Positions 16,711-24,617 of a DNA stretch of 64,000 nucleotides are shown here, piece after piece. The notes beneath the pieces are model-generated. The model saw only the letters and a program-made list of their open reading frames with translations. It had not been told where the DNA came from and did no database searches. The stretch comes from Nocardioides conyzicola (GTDB taxonomy: Bacteria > Actinomycetota > Actinomycetes > Propionibacteriales > Nocardioidaceae), in assembly GCF_039543825.1 (NCBI RefSeq), contig NZ_BAABKM010000002.1:590133-654132 (forward strand), written 5' to 3'. Made by a program: the position numbers and the translations under genes. Every line of letters begins with the position of its first letter. The stretch's first letter is position 1.

Positions 16711-17109
16711 TCATCCTCCCCCACCGTCGGCGAGGGCGTCCCGCAGGTGCGGGAGGAAGGGCCGGTCCGGCTCGAGCCAGTCGACGTCACCGAGCTCGGC
16801 GGCCGTCAGCCAGCGGATCTCGTCGTGCTCACGCGGCTCGGGGTCCTCGCCGGCGGCCAGGAGGGCGAGCGCGACCGACAGCACGTGCCGGTCGCCGATC
16901 GGCACCTCGCCGGGCAGCCAGGCGGTGACCTCGACGTCGCAGCCGAGCTCCTCGCGGATCTCGCGGACCAGCGCCTCGTCCGCGCTCTCCCCCGGCTCGA
17001 CCTTGCCGCCCGGGAGCTCCCAGCGGCCCGCGGCCTCCGGCGGCGCCGTACGACGTGCCGCCAGCACCCGGCCGTCGCGCACGATCGCTGCTCCGACGAC
17101 GGCGACCAT
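16711..17109 (-). CDS. Nudix hydrolase, MutT/NudG-like
   Basis: A 132-residue Nudix protein. The Nudix box runs from GKVEPGESADEALV to REIREELG (about residues 36-58) and fits GX5EX7REUXEEXGU exactly. The short length and AAIVRDGRVLAARR start resemble MutT/NudG enzymes, which hydrolyse oxidised or modified nucleoside triphosphates (8-oxo-dGTP, 5-hydroxy-CTP). The exact substrate is not clear. The ATG at 17109 is 7 nt from a TAGCGT -10 box. It is divergent from the gene at 17134, with only 24 bp between their start codons. Confidence 0.88.
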   Translation of the reverse strand: MVAVVGAAIVRDGRVLAARRTAPPEAAGRWELPGGKVEPGESADEALVREIREELGCDVEVTAWLPGEVPIGDRHVLSVALALLAAGEDPEPREHDEIRWLTAAELGDVDWLEPDRPFLPHLRDALADGGGG

Positions 17110-17116
17110 GGTGCGG

Positions 17117-17126
17117 ACGCTACCGT
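17117..17126. promoter_or_regulatory. Bidirectional leaderless promoter (Nudix / propeller-like gene)
   Basis: ACGCTACCGT holds TAGCGT on the minus strand (17122-17117) and TACCGT on the plus strand (17121-17126), sharing TA 17121-17122. Each box is exactly 7 nt from its own start codon (ATG 17109 and GTG 17134), so both mRNAs should be leaderless. Confidence 0.7.
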
Positions 17127-17133
17127 TCGCGGC

Positions 17134-18039
17134 GTGCACCTCGCCCGCACGCCCGAGCTCACCGCCGAGGTCGACGCCCTCGCGGCGCGACACGGCGGCC
17201 GTGTCGGCCTCGGCGCTGTCCTGACCGACCTCGACCGACGGCTGTGGCGCACCTGGGCGCCCTGCCGCACGCGCCACCGCGCCTGGACGTGGGACCGGGC
17301 GGACCGGCGCGATCCCGGGTGGTGGCCGCAGGGCATCGCGATCCAGCCGGGCGGCGCCCACGTCGCGGCGACCTGGTACGCCTCGGGCGGGGGCGCCCGG
17401 CTGTCGGTCCTGTCGCTGACGGAGCGCCGCTACCGGCACGTCACCCTCGTCGTCCCGACGGCGACCGGGCACGAGCCGCTGCGGGTGCACGCGGGCGGGC
17501 TGGGGTGGCACGGGTCGCGGCTGTACGTGGCCGCCACCCGCGCGGGCCTGTGGGTGTGCGACACCGACGACATCGTCCGGGCCGACGGGGAGTACCTGCT
17601 CCCCGTGCGCTTCCGGCTGTCGCCGGAGGCCGAGGAGGGCTTCGAGCCGCTCCGCTTCTCGTTCCTGACGGTCGACGACACGAGCGACCCGCCCAGCCTC
17701 GTCGTGGGTGAGTACGGCGGCCGCCGCCAGACGCGTCGGCTGGCCGAGGTCCCGCTCGACGGCGGTCCGGTCACGCTGACCGACCACGACGTCGTACGCG
17801 CCCAGGGCGTCGCGCGGATCCGCGGCCGGCTGTACGTCACGGCCTCCCACGGACCGTGGGCGCTCGGGTCGGTCTGGTCGGGTGGCCCGGGAGGCTTCCG
17901 CGAGCACCGGGGGGCGGTCCCGATGGGACCTGAGGACGTCGCGTACGACGCGTCGACCGACCGGCTGTGGACCGTCACCGAGCACCCGCGCCGCCGGTGG
18001 ATCGTGTCGGTCCGGCGCTCGTCGTTCGACCGAGGATGA
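17134..18039 (+). CDS. Hypothetical beta-propeller-like protein
   Basis: A 301-residue protein with no signal peptide or membrane segment. Repeating strand-rich units such as WWPQGIAIQPGGAHVAATWY, WHGSRLYVAATRAGLWVCDT and VRAQGVARIRGRLYVTASHG suggest a six- or seven-bladed propeller. I do not recognise a specific family. Trp and Arg are frequent. The GTG at 17134 lies 7 nt after TACCGT, so a leaderless start is likely; the frame is open further upstream but only over the antisense of the Nudix gene. It shares its promoter region with the Nudix hydrolase. Confidence 0.65.
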   Translation: MHLARTPELTAEVDALAARHGGRVGLGAVLTDLDRRLWRTWAPCRTRHRAWTWDRADRRDPGWWPQGIAIQPGGAHVAATWYASGGGARLSVLSLTERRYRHVTLVVPTATGHEPLRVHAGGLGWHGSRLYVAATRAGLWVCDTDDIVRADGEYLLPVRFRLSPEAEEGFEPLRFSFLTVDDTSDPPSLVVGEYGGRRQTRRLAEVPLDGGPVTLTDHDVVRAQGVARIRGRLYVTASHGPWALGSVWSGGPGGFREHRGAVPMGPEDVAYDASTDRLWTVTEHPRRRWIVSVRRSSFDRG

Positions 18040-18087
18040 CCCGCGGATAGCCCGTTCGGGCCGTATGACCGCGGCGCCTGGGGTGCT

Positions 18088-18093
18088 TACGGT
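18088..18093 (+). promoter_or_regulatory. Leaderless -10 box for the RCC1-repeat gene
   Basis: TACGGT followed by 7 nt (CGTGACC) and the ATG at 18101. This also selects 18101 over the in-frame ATG at 18065. Confidence 0.65.
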
Positions 18094-18100
18094 CGTGACC

Positions 18101-19882
18101 ATGTCGCGTCTCGCCGTCTCGGCCACCGTCCTCGCGCTCGCCGTCGGCTCCCTGTCCGCCCTCCAGGCGCCCGCGCTCGCAGCCGACCCGGTCGCCCCGC
18201 TCGTGTTCGACGTCGGCGTCCACCACACGGTGGTGGTCGGCGCCGACGGCAGGCCCTACGGCACCGGCGACAACAACGCCGGCCAGCTCACCGGCATGAG
18301 CGGGACGGACACGACCACGCTCACCGCCATGACCGGGCTCCCGTCGGGGGTCACCGCGACCGACGTCGCGGCCGGCGGCGCGTTCTCGTTGGTGCGCGGG
18401 TCGGACGGGCTGGTCTACGGCACCGGCGACAACACCAACCGCGAGCTCGGGGTGAGCGACGGAGCCCCGAACTACCGCACCACGCTCACCCCGATCACCG
18501 AGGGTGCGCCCGCGGGCGGGTTCACCGTGGTCGCAGCGATGCGGCGTACGTCGTTCGCCGCGGGCGCCGACGGCAACGTCTACGGCATCGGCCAGAACCT
18601 CTACCCGCTCCTCGGACCCTTTGTGTCCGGCGGCCAGGCCGACAAGACCTCCTGGACCCTGATCCCGAAGCCCGCCGGGCTCGCCGCCGGCGCGGTGCCG
18701 GTCGAGCTGGAGACGACCTTCGGCGCGTTGGTGGTGCGCTACTCGAACGGGACCGTCTATGGCATCGGTGACGCCGGGAACGGCCAGATCACGGGCGAGG
18801 ACTCCACCGCCCGCGCGGTCCTGACGCCCTTCAGCGGGCTCCCCGACGGCGTGACCGCTGTCGACATCGGTGCCGGCGCGAGCTCGACGATCGTCATCGG
18901 GTCCGACGGCGTCCCCTACGCCACGGGCTCCAACACCTGGGGCCAGGCGGGACAGACCTCGAGCGACGACATCAAGACCTTGACCCCCATGCTCGGCCTC
19001 CCGTCGGGAGTCCAGGCGGTCGCCGGCGACATCGGGCTCCAGCACTCGCTGGTCGCCGGCTCGGACGGCAACGTGTACGCCGCCGGGCGCACGGCGTACG
19101 GAAGCCTCGGCATCCCGGACGACTCGACCCCGCGGCACCAGCTCGTGCTCGGCGGTCGCACCGACACCGCCGGCGCCGTCGTGGCGGTCGGGGTCAGCGA
19201 CTACGACGGGGCCGTGGCCACGGACGCCGGGACGGTCCTCGGCGCCGGCAACAACGACGACGGCCGGCTCACCGGGACGGGCGACAAGGACTCGTTCACG
19301 CCGTTCACCGGGCTGCCGGTCGCGACCCCGCCGGTGGTGGTGCCGGCCGGGACGCCCACGATCACCGGCTCGCCGCGGGTCGGCAGCACCCTGGCCGCCA
19401 CGCTGGGCAGCTGGGTGCCGGCCGGCTCGGACCTGACCTACGCCTGGAGGCGCGGCGGTGCCGTCGTCGCGACGACCACGACCTACCAGGTCGCGGTCGC
19501 CGACGTCGCGAAGTCGCTCACCGTCACGGTGACCGTCACTCCTCCCGGCGGGGAGCCCACGCCACGCACGTCGGCTGCGGTGACCGGCGTCGCCGTACCC
19601 CTGCACTGGACGAGGGCGAAGCCGAAGGTCACCGGCACCGCCAAGCAGGGCAAGCGGCTGAAGGTCGCTGGTGCCGCCGCCGGGGGCTTCGCTCCGGCCG
19701 CGACCGCGCTGTCCTACCAGTGGCTGCGCAACGGCTCGGCCATCCGCGGCGCGACCGGGCGGGCGTACAAGGCGACGGTCGCAGACGTCGGCAAGCGACT
19801 GAGCATCCGGGTCACCGGGCGTCGCTCGGGGTATCTCGCCGGCAGTGTGGTCTCGACGACGGTCCGGGTCAGGAAGCGGTAG
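18101..19882 (+). CDS. Secreted RCC1-repeat protein with C-terminal Ig-like modules
   Basis: A 593-residue exported protein. The signal peptide MSRLAVSATVLALAVGSLSA is followed by a cleavage region ending in ALAADP. Residues about 35-410 form RCC1-type propeller repeats of about 55 residues, each with a variant of GSDGxVYGTGDNxxGQL. Two Ig-like modules follow (about 420-500 and 515-593), with matching motifs PTITGSPRVGSTLAATLGSW and PKVTGTAKQGKRLKVAGAAA. Such modules are widespread in Nocardioides-type surface proteins. The tail is very basic (VRVRKR). Bacterial RCC1 proteins have no uniform function; an extracellular binding role is an inference. Confidence 0.8.
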   Translation: MSRLAVSATVLALAVGSLSALQAPALAADPVAPLVFDVGVHHTVVVGADGRPYGTGDNNAGQLTGMSGTDTTTLTAMTGLPSGVTATDVAAGGAFSLVRGSDGLVYGTGDNTNRELGVSDGAPNYRTTLTPITEGAPAGGFTVVAAMRRTSFAAGADGNVYGIGQNLYPLLGPFVSGGQADKTSWTLIPKPAGLAAGAVPVELETTFGALVVRYSNGTVYGIGDAGNGQITGEDSTARAVLTPFSGLPDGVTAVDIGAGASSTIVIGSDGVPYATGSNTWGQAGQTSSDDIKTLTPMLGLPSGVQAVAGDIGLQHSLVAGSDGNVYAAGRTAYGSLGIPDDSTPRHQLVLGGRTDTAGAVVAVGVSDYDGAVATDAGTVLGAGNNDDGRLTGTGDKDSFTPFTGLPVATPPVVVPAGTPTITGSPRVGSTLAATLGSWVPAGSDLTYAWRRGGAVVATTTTYQVAVADVAKSLTVTVTVTPPGGEPTPRTSAAVTGVAVPLHWTRAKPKVTGTAKQGKRLKVAGAAAGGFAPAATALSYQWLRNGSAIRGATGRAYKATVADVGKRLSIRVTGRRSGYLAGSVVSTTVRVRKR

Positions 19883-19910
19883 GTCAGCCGCTGCTGGGTA
19901 CCAGGAGGGC

Positions 19911-20090
19911 ATGTACTTCGACAGCGCGCCCTGCTCCGTCTGTGGCTCCGAGGTCCGACTGGTGGCGCGCTCCGCGCCGCCCACTCCCTCCGGTGAGCCT
20001 GTCGGCGATCCCGAGGGCTTCGTCGGCGACGGCGACTCGACCGTCGACGAGCGGGTCTGCACCAACCCGGACTGCCCGACGAATCGGTAG
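19911..20090 (+). CDS. Small zinc-ribbon-like protein
   Basis: A 59-residue protein with CSVCGSE near the N terminus (residues 8-14) and CTNPDC near the C terminus (about 50-55), spaced like a four-Cys zinc ribbon. The middle is Pro/Gly/Asp-rich and probably flexible. The ATG at 19911 follows AGGAGG closely. It begins 28 bp after the RCC1 gene on the same strand. Similar small CxxC...CxxxxC proteins occur in actinobacterial genomes without an assigned role. Confidence 0.6.
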   Translation: MYFDSAPCSVCGSEVRLVARSAPPTPSGEPVGDPEGFVGDGDSTVDERVCTNPDCPTNR

Positions 20091-20101
20091 GTGTCCGTCG
20101 G

Positions 20102-20412
20102 CTGCGGGTTCGTCCGGGTCGGTCGCCGACAGGGCAGCTACGGGGTACGGCGGGCGGTGGGTTGCGGTCGGCGCCCGGGTTTCCGGCCGTAGCCCTCGCC
20201 GGTGGTTGAGGAGGGCCGCTAGGCCCGTGTCGACGCCGCCCTCCGACTGTCAGTGGCCTGCGGGTCCGTCCGGGTTGGTCGCCGATAGGCAGCTACGCGG
20301 GTACGGCGGGCAGGGGGTTGCGGTCGCCTCCCGGCTTTCCGGTCGTGGCCACCGGTGGTTGAGGAGGGCCGCCAGGCCCGTGTCGAAACCCCGGAAAGCC
20401 AACCGCCCTCCC
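20102..20412. repeat. Two tandem imperfect ~155-bp repeats with REP-like hairpin cores
   Basis: This gene-free stretch (20091-20505) contains two imperfect direct copies, 20102-20241 and 20258-20412. Both begin CTGCGGGT(T/C)CGTCCGGGT, pass through GCAGCTACG and GTTGCGGTCG, and include GGTGGTTGAGGAGGGCCG followed by AGGCCCGTGTCGA. The last part (20201-20233 and 20354-20386) forms an imperfect hairpin around GGGCC/GGCCC, like REP elements. Related TTGAGGAG...GTCGAAACC repeats are, from memory, common near DUF222-HNH genes in Nocardioides-type genomes. The repeats lie directly upstream of such a gene. Confidence 0.7.
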
Positions 20413-20505
20413 TCCATCAGATCGTGACCGTTTCGTGACCTACAACCCTGTGGATAACGCCCTCTGAGGCCTCTGACTGTCGGTGGTCAGTGCTTGGCTA
20501 GTCCC

Positions 20506-21753
20506 ATGACAGCGATGACCACACCCCACCACCAGGTGGCGACGGCGACCGCGCGGATGCGCGGTGTCGCCGATGCCGTGGTGGATGCGTCGGTGTGGTC
20601 GATGAGCGCTGGCGAAGCGGCGTCGACGCTGCTGGAGCTGACCCGGTTGGAGGCCCAGGTCGTCGAGCTCCGCGCCCGGGTCGCGCGGCACGCCGACGAG
20701 CTGCAGGTCGGCACCGAGACCGGCGCGACGTCGACCGCGACCTGGCTCGCCCACCAAACCAGGCTCACCCGGTCGGCCGCCGCTGGGGTGGTGCACCTCG
20801 GCTACGACCTCGACACCCACGACGTGGTCCGCGACGCCCTCGCCGCCGGTGACCTCCGCCCCGAGCAGGCCCAGGTCATCGTCCGCGCCGTCAAGGAGCT
20901 GCCGGCTGACCTGGACACCGACCTGGTGATCCGCGCCGAACGGCACCTGGTCGATGCCGCGTCCGAGCATGGCGCCAAGACCCTGCGGATCCTCGGCCGC
21001 CGCCTGTTGGAAGTGGTGGCACCCGACCTCGCGGACCAGCACGAGGCCGACCTCCTGGAGAAGGAAGAGGCCAAGGCCGCGCAGGCGATGCGGTTGACGA
21101 TGACCGACGACGGGCACGGCAAGACCCACGCCAGGTTCACGCTCCCGACGGTCCAGGCGGCGATGCTCAAGAAGATGCTCCTCGCGATCGCCGCGCCCAA
21201 GCACCAGGCCGCCACCCACGGACCCGGCGTCGAACGCCGCCCCGGACCCGAGCGGATGGGCCGCGCCTTCGCCGAGCTCATCGAACGCATCAGCGCCAAG
21301 GACCTGCCCAAGGTCGGCGGCACCGACGCGACGATCATGGTTCACATCGATCTCGACGTGTTGACCGGAAGACTCGAGAAGGCAGGTGTCCTCGACACCG
21401 GCGAGAAGATCAGTCCCCGCCAGGTCCGCCGCTTGGCGTGCACCGCTCGGATCCTCCCCGTCGTCCTCAACGGCAAGAGCGAGGTCCTCGACGTCGGCAG
21501 AGCCAAGCGGTTCTTCACCAAGGCCCAGCTCACCGCCCTGAGCATCCGTGACGGCGGCTGTCGCGCCGAGGGGTGCGACTGGCCACCTTGGATGTGCCAC
21601 GGACATCACTGGACCCGCTGGGCCGACGACGGCGACACCGACCTGGTTAACGGCGGGCTGCTCTGCCCGAGACACCACGCACGAGCCCACGACCCGACGT
21701 ACGACACGACCCATCAAGCCACCGGAAAGGTCAGCTTCCACCGCCGGTGCTAG
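20506..21753 (+). CDS. DUF222 / HNH endonuclease (13E12 repeat family)
   Basis: A 415-residue protein with an N-terminal DUF222 region (about residues 25-290, largely helical) and a C-terminal HNH nuclease domain. That domain reads CRAEGCDWPPWMCHGHHW, then NGGLLCPRHHARAHD, supplying the zinc cysteines and the catalytic His residues. Such genes are multi-copy in Actinobacteria and include the mycobacterial REP13E12 family, where copies can serve as phage integration targets. DNA cleavage is likely; the biological role is unknown. The ATG at 20506 is taken; a GTG/TTG at 20494 or an ATG at 20515 are alternatives. Tandem repeats lie just upstream. Confidence 0.85.
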   Translation: MTAMTTPHHQVATATARMRGVADAVVDASVWSMSAGEAASTLLELTRLEAQVVELRARVARHADELQVGTETGATSTATWLAHQTRLTRSAAAGVVHLGYDLDTHDVVRDALAAGDLRPEQAQVIVRAVKELPADLDTDLVIRAERHLVDAASEHGAKTLRILGRRLLEVVAPDLADQHEADLLEKEEAKAAQAMRLTMTDDGHGKTHARFTLPTVQAAMLKKMLLAIAAPKHQAATHGPGVERRPGPERMGRAFAELIERISAKDLPKVGGTDATIMVHIDLDVLTGRLEKAGVLDTGEKISPRQVRRLACTARILPVVLNGKSEVLDVGRAKRFFTKAQLTALSIRDGGCRAEGCDWPPWMCHGHHWTRWADDGDTDLVNGGLLCPRHHARAHDPTYDTTHQATGKVSFHRRC

Positions 21754-21778
21754 ACCGAATCTCCACAGCACGCTGATT

Positions 21779-21796
21779 CCCGGGCGTCCGCCCGGG
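21779..21796 (+). terminator. GC-rich hairpin after the HNH gene
   Basis: CCCGGGCG-TC-CGCCCGGG is a perfect 8-bp stem 25 bp after the HNH stop and 9 bp before the next -10 box. It has no U-tract; a terminator role is an inference. Confidence 0.45.
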
Positions 21797-21804
21797 TGGC
21801 GGTC

Positions 21805-21810
21805 TACGCT
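21805..21810 (+). promoter_or_regulatory. Leaderless -10 box for the 43-residue membrane protein
   Basis: TACGCT followed by 6 nt (CGCGGC) and GTG at 21817. Confidence 0.6.
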
Positions 21811-21816
21811 CGCGGC

Positions 21817-21948
21817 GTGAACCTCAACCTCTCGGTCTTCTGGACGCTGGTTGTCGTCGTGATCGGTGCTCCACTGCTGGCCGCCGCGCTCCTATGGGGA
21901 ACATTTTTCATAGCGCTCCTCCTCGGATACAACCCAGAGGAGTTCTGA
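21817..21948 (+). CDS. 43-residue single-span or hairpin membrane microprotein
   Basis: A short reading frame starting VNLNLSVFWTLVVVVIGAPL and ending LLLGYNPEEF with TGA at 21946-21948. Nearly the whole sequence is hydrophobic, sufficient for one long or two short membrane spans, with a short acidic tail. Support for it being a gene: a TACGCT -10 box exactly 6 nt before the GTG, as for many genes in this window; a hairpin isolating it from the HNH gene; and no overlap with another gene. I do not recognise the family and infer no function. Confidence 0.55.
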   Translation: MNLNLSVFWTLVVVVIGAPLLAAALLWGTFFIALLLGYNPEEF

Positions 21949-21998
21949 GGCCGCCACGTCCAGCTCGGCACGGGTGCTGGTCGAAAGGCGTCCGCCGG

Positions 21999-22808
21999 TC
22001 AGACCGGGCGGGGCTGCCTCGCGAGCTGACGGCTCTGGGCGACCAGGCGGCCGGCGGAGTCCCAGACCTCGCAGTCCTCCTCGAACATGCCGCCGGCCAG
22101 GTTGCGGGTCGCGTGGCGGACCTTGAGCCAGCCCGGGGCGGGCTTCGCGCGGACGTGGGCGGTGAGCTCGAGGGTGGGTGCCCAGCCCATCATCCCGAGC
22201 GAGAAGGTCACCGGCGGCAGGGCGTCGACCACCATCAGCAGCGAGACCGGGTCGGGCTCACGGCCGTCGGCGAGGCGGAACCACGCGGCGATCTCACCGC
22301 GCCCGTTGGGCTGGCCGACGGCCCAGCCGACGTGGTCGGGGTGGAAGCGCATGTCGAAGCGGCCCATCATCGGCGCCATCTCGAGGATCTCCTTGGGGGA
22401 GAGCGTGTTGGCCACGCACTCCTCCACCGGCGGCAGGTCGAGCTCCTCGGCCGTGGTCCGCACGTCGTCGCCCAGCCGGTCGAGGTCGCCGTACGTCGCG
22501 AGCGCGGCGATCCGCGTCACGCCGTCCTGGCGGAGCTCGACGGAGGCGGTGCCGACGCTGCCGCCCTCACGGCGTACGTCGACGGCGACCTCGGCCGGTC
22601 CGGGAGTGCCGGCGGAGAGGTAGTAGGCCGAGACGGCGAGCGGGTCGGGCTTTGCGGGGAAGCTCGCGCGCAGCGCCGTACCGATCACCGCGAGCAGGTA
22701 GCCGCCGTTGACGCCACCTCCGACGACCCACCCCGGGTCGAGGTCGGCGGCGTACGTCCCGTCGCCGTTGTCGTGCACGGCCGTGTGGGCGTCGAACTCG
22801 TACGTCAC
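21999..22808 (-). CDS. TesB-like acyl-CoA thioesterase
   Basis: A 269-residue protein with the double-hotdog pattern of TesB-type thioesterases. The N-terminal hotdog has WVVGGGVNGGYLLAVIGTAL (about 27-46), the region carrying the central helix. The C-terminal half has PPVTFSLGMMGWAPTLELTAHVR (split here: PPVTFSLGMMG, WAPTLELTAHVR) and ends EVWDSAGRLVAQSRQLA, a very typical thioesterase finish. It should hydrolyse acyl-CoA esters to free acids in the cytoplasm; chain length is unknown. The GTG at 22808 lies 7 nt after TAGGCT. It is divergent from the DUF202 gene. Confidence 0.85.
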   Translation of the reverse strand: MTYEFDAHTAVHDNGDGTYAADLDPGWVVGGGVNGGYLLAVIGTALRASFPAKPDPLAVSAYYLSAGTPGPAEVAVDVRREGGSVGTASVELRQDGVTRIAALATYGDLDRLGDDVRTTAEELDLPPVEECVANTLSPKEILEMAPMMGRFDMRFHPDHVGWAVGQPNGRGEIAAWFRLADGREPDPVSLLMVVDALPPVTFSLGMMGWAPTLELTAHVRAKPAPGWLKVRHATRNLAGGMFEEDCEVWDSAGRLVAQSRQLARQPRPV

Positions 22809-22815
22809 ACCCGCG

Positions 22816-22821
22816 AGCCTA
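22816..22821 (-). promoter_or_regulatory. Leaderless -10 box for the thioesterase gene
   Basis: TAGGCT on the minus strand, 7 nt (CGCGGGT) before the GTG at 22808. Confidence 0.7.
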
Positions 22822-22851
22822 GAGGCGCCCGGATGCGGAAGGATGGGCGCC

Positions 22852-23205
22852 ATGACGCAACGCCGACCGCACTGGGTCTACGACGCCGGGCAGGAGCCGG
22901 ACCCCCGCTACACGCTCGCCAACGAGCGCACGTTCCTCGCGTGGGTGCGCACCTCGCTGGCGATGCTGGCGGGCGGCGTCGCGCTGCACGCGCTCGGGCT
23001 CCCCGAGACGCAGTGGGTGCGGTCGGTGCTGGCGATCACCCTGGTGCTCTTCGGCGGGCTGTTCACCGCCTTCGCGATGGTCCGGTGGGCGCGGGTCGAG
23101 CGGGCGATGCGCACGAGCGCCCCGCTGCCTGCCTTCAACCTCGGCTTCCTGCTGACCGGCGCCGTGCTCGTGGGAGCAGTCCTGCTCGCCATCTCGTTCG
23201 CGTGA
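22852..23205 (+). CDS. DUF202 (YidH-type) membrane protein
   Basis: A 117-residue protein. Its soluble start contains DPRYTLANERTFLAWVRTSL (about 17-36), the hallmark of DUF202/YidH proteins. Three hydrophobic segments follow, about 33-49, 60-79 and 98-115. No biochemical role is established for the family. The ATG at 22852 has GGAAGG about 9 nt upstream. The stop overlaps the GTG of the next gene (GTGA), so it heads a three-gene, translationally coupled set: DUF202, GT39-like, PAP2. Confidence 0.8.
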   Translation: MTQRRPHWVYDAGQEPDPRYTLANERTFLAWVRTSLAMLAGGVALHALGLPETQWVRSVLAITLVLFGGLFTAFAMVRWARVERAMRTSAPLPAFNLGFLLTGAVLVGAVLLAISFA

Positions 23206-24617
23206 CCCCTCGGAGACAGGTCGGGATCCTGGCGGGCGTCGCCGGGCTCTGCCTGGTGCCGTTCGCCGGCCGCTCGCTCAGCCCCGACGAAGGCGGGCTG
23301 CTGCTGCTCGCCAGCCAGTGGTCACCGGGTTCTTCGCTGTACGGCGACTACTTCGTCGACCGTCCACCCGGGCTGATCGCGCTCGCCGACCTGGCCGACG
23401 TCGCCGGCGGCGGATGGGCGTTCCGGGCGCTCGGCATCGTGGCGGTGGTGGCCGCGGTGCTGCTCAGCGGCGTGCTCGGCCGGCTCGCGGCACCTGGCCG
23501 GCCGTCGGCTCCGGTGCTGACCGCGGCGACCGCCGCACTCCTGACCGTGACGCCGCTCTTCGGCGGCACCGTCGTCAACGGAGAGCTGCTCGGGCTGCCC
23601 TTCCTGGTGGGCGGGATCGTCGCCGCCCTCTGCGCCGTACGTGCCGACTCGGGCCGGGCGGCGCTGTGGTGGGGGGTCCTCGCCGGCGCCGCCGGAGCGA
23701 GCGGCGCCCTGGTGAAGCAGAGCCTGCTCGACGTGTTCGTGTTCGCCGCCGTGCTCGCCCTCGTCAGCCGCCGGGTCCGCCCGGTCCTGGGGATCGCGGT
23801 CGGTGCGGTCGCGACGATCGGGTTCGCGCTGTGGGTCGCCTCCACCCGCGGCACCGATCCGGGCGAGCTGTGGGACGCCGTCGTGGTCTTCCGCCAGCAG
23901 GCCGCGTCGGTGATCGCCAGCTCCGCGACCGACAGCACGACCCGGCGCCTCGGCTCGATGCTGCTCGCCCTGCTGCTCACCGGCGCCCCGGTGCTGGTCG
24001 TGGTGCTCGCGCGACGGCTGCCCGAGCGCGCCACCCCCGGGGTCGTCGACCTCCGCTGGCCCGCCCTCGCGACGCTGGGGTGGGAGCTGTTCGTCGTGCT
24101 CGGCGGCGGCAGCTACTGGCTCCACTACCTGATGGGCCTGGTGCCGGCGCTGGTGCTGCTGACCGCCGCTGCCTGCCAGCGGACGTTGCCCGGGCAACGC
24201 CTCCTGCGTGCGACGTACGCCCTGATGGCGGTCTCGACCATCGGCGCGCTGGTCGTCGTGGGCGTCCGGCCGATCCAACGGCCCGAGCACCCGGTCGTCC
24301 ACTGGCTCGACGCGCACAAGCGGCCCGGTGACACCGCGGTGGTTGCGTTCGGTGCGCCCAACATCCTGCAGTCGACCGGGCTGCGCAGCCCCTACCCCGA
24401 CCTGTGGAGCCTCCCGGTGCGGGTGCACGACCCGGAGCTCCGCGACCTCAGCGCGCTCCTCGAGGGCGCCGACCGGCCGACCTGGGTGATCGTCGCCGGC
24501 AGGTCGCTGGGCTCTTGGGGTATCGACGGCTCGACCGCCAACCGGGTGCTGGCCGAGCACTACGACCGCGCGGCCACCACCGACGACTGGACCATCTACC
24601 GCGAGGTCGGTCGATGA
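23202..24617 (+). CDS. GT39-like polytopic membrane glycosyltransferase
   Basis: A 471-residue integral membrane protein with about ten hydrophobic segments. The first extracytoplasmic loop has the acidic pair in LSPDEGG and then GDYFVDRPPGLIAL, the arrangement of polyprenyl-phosphate-sugar-dependent GT-C enzymes (GT39/PMT type). A second signature, GTVVNGELLGLPFLVGG, follows. The soluble C-terminal part (about 360-471) contains SPYPDLWSLPVRV. A paralogue with the same motifs lies at 60800-62293. It probably transfers a sugar from a lipid carrier to an unknown exported acceptor. The GTG overlaps the upstream stop; the stop overlaps the PAP2 ATG. Confidence 0.7.
   Translation: MTPRRQVGILAGVAGLCLVPFAGRSLSPDEGGLLLLASQWSPGSSLYGDYFVDRPPGLIALADLADVAGGGWAFRALGIVAVVAAVLLSGVLGRLAAPGRPSAPVLTAATAALLTVTPLFGGTVVNGELLGLPFLVGGIVAALCAVRADSGRAALWWGVLAGAAGASGALVKQSLLDVFVFAAVLALVSRRVRPVLGIAVGAVATIGFALWVASTRGTDPGELWDAVVVFRQQAASVIASSATDSTTRRLGSMLLALLLTGAPVLVVVLARRLPERATPGVVDLRWPALATLGWELFVVLGGGSYWLHYLMGLVPALVLLTAAACQRTLPGQRLLRATYALMAVSTIGALVVVGVRPIQRPEHPVVHWLDAHKRPGDTAVVAFGAPNILQSTGLRSPYPDLWSLPVRVHDPELRDLSALLEGADRPTWVIVAGRSLGSWGIDGSTANRVLAEHYDRAATTDDWTIYREVGR

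Noticed and set aside
20091..20505. CRISPR array
   Set aside because: Only two long imperfect copies, no regularly spaced short repeats and no cas genes nearby.
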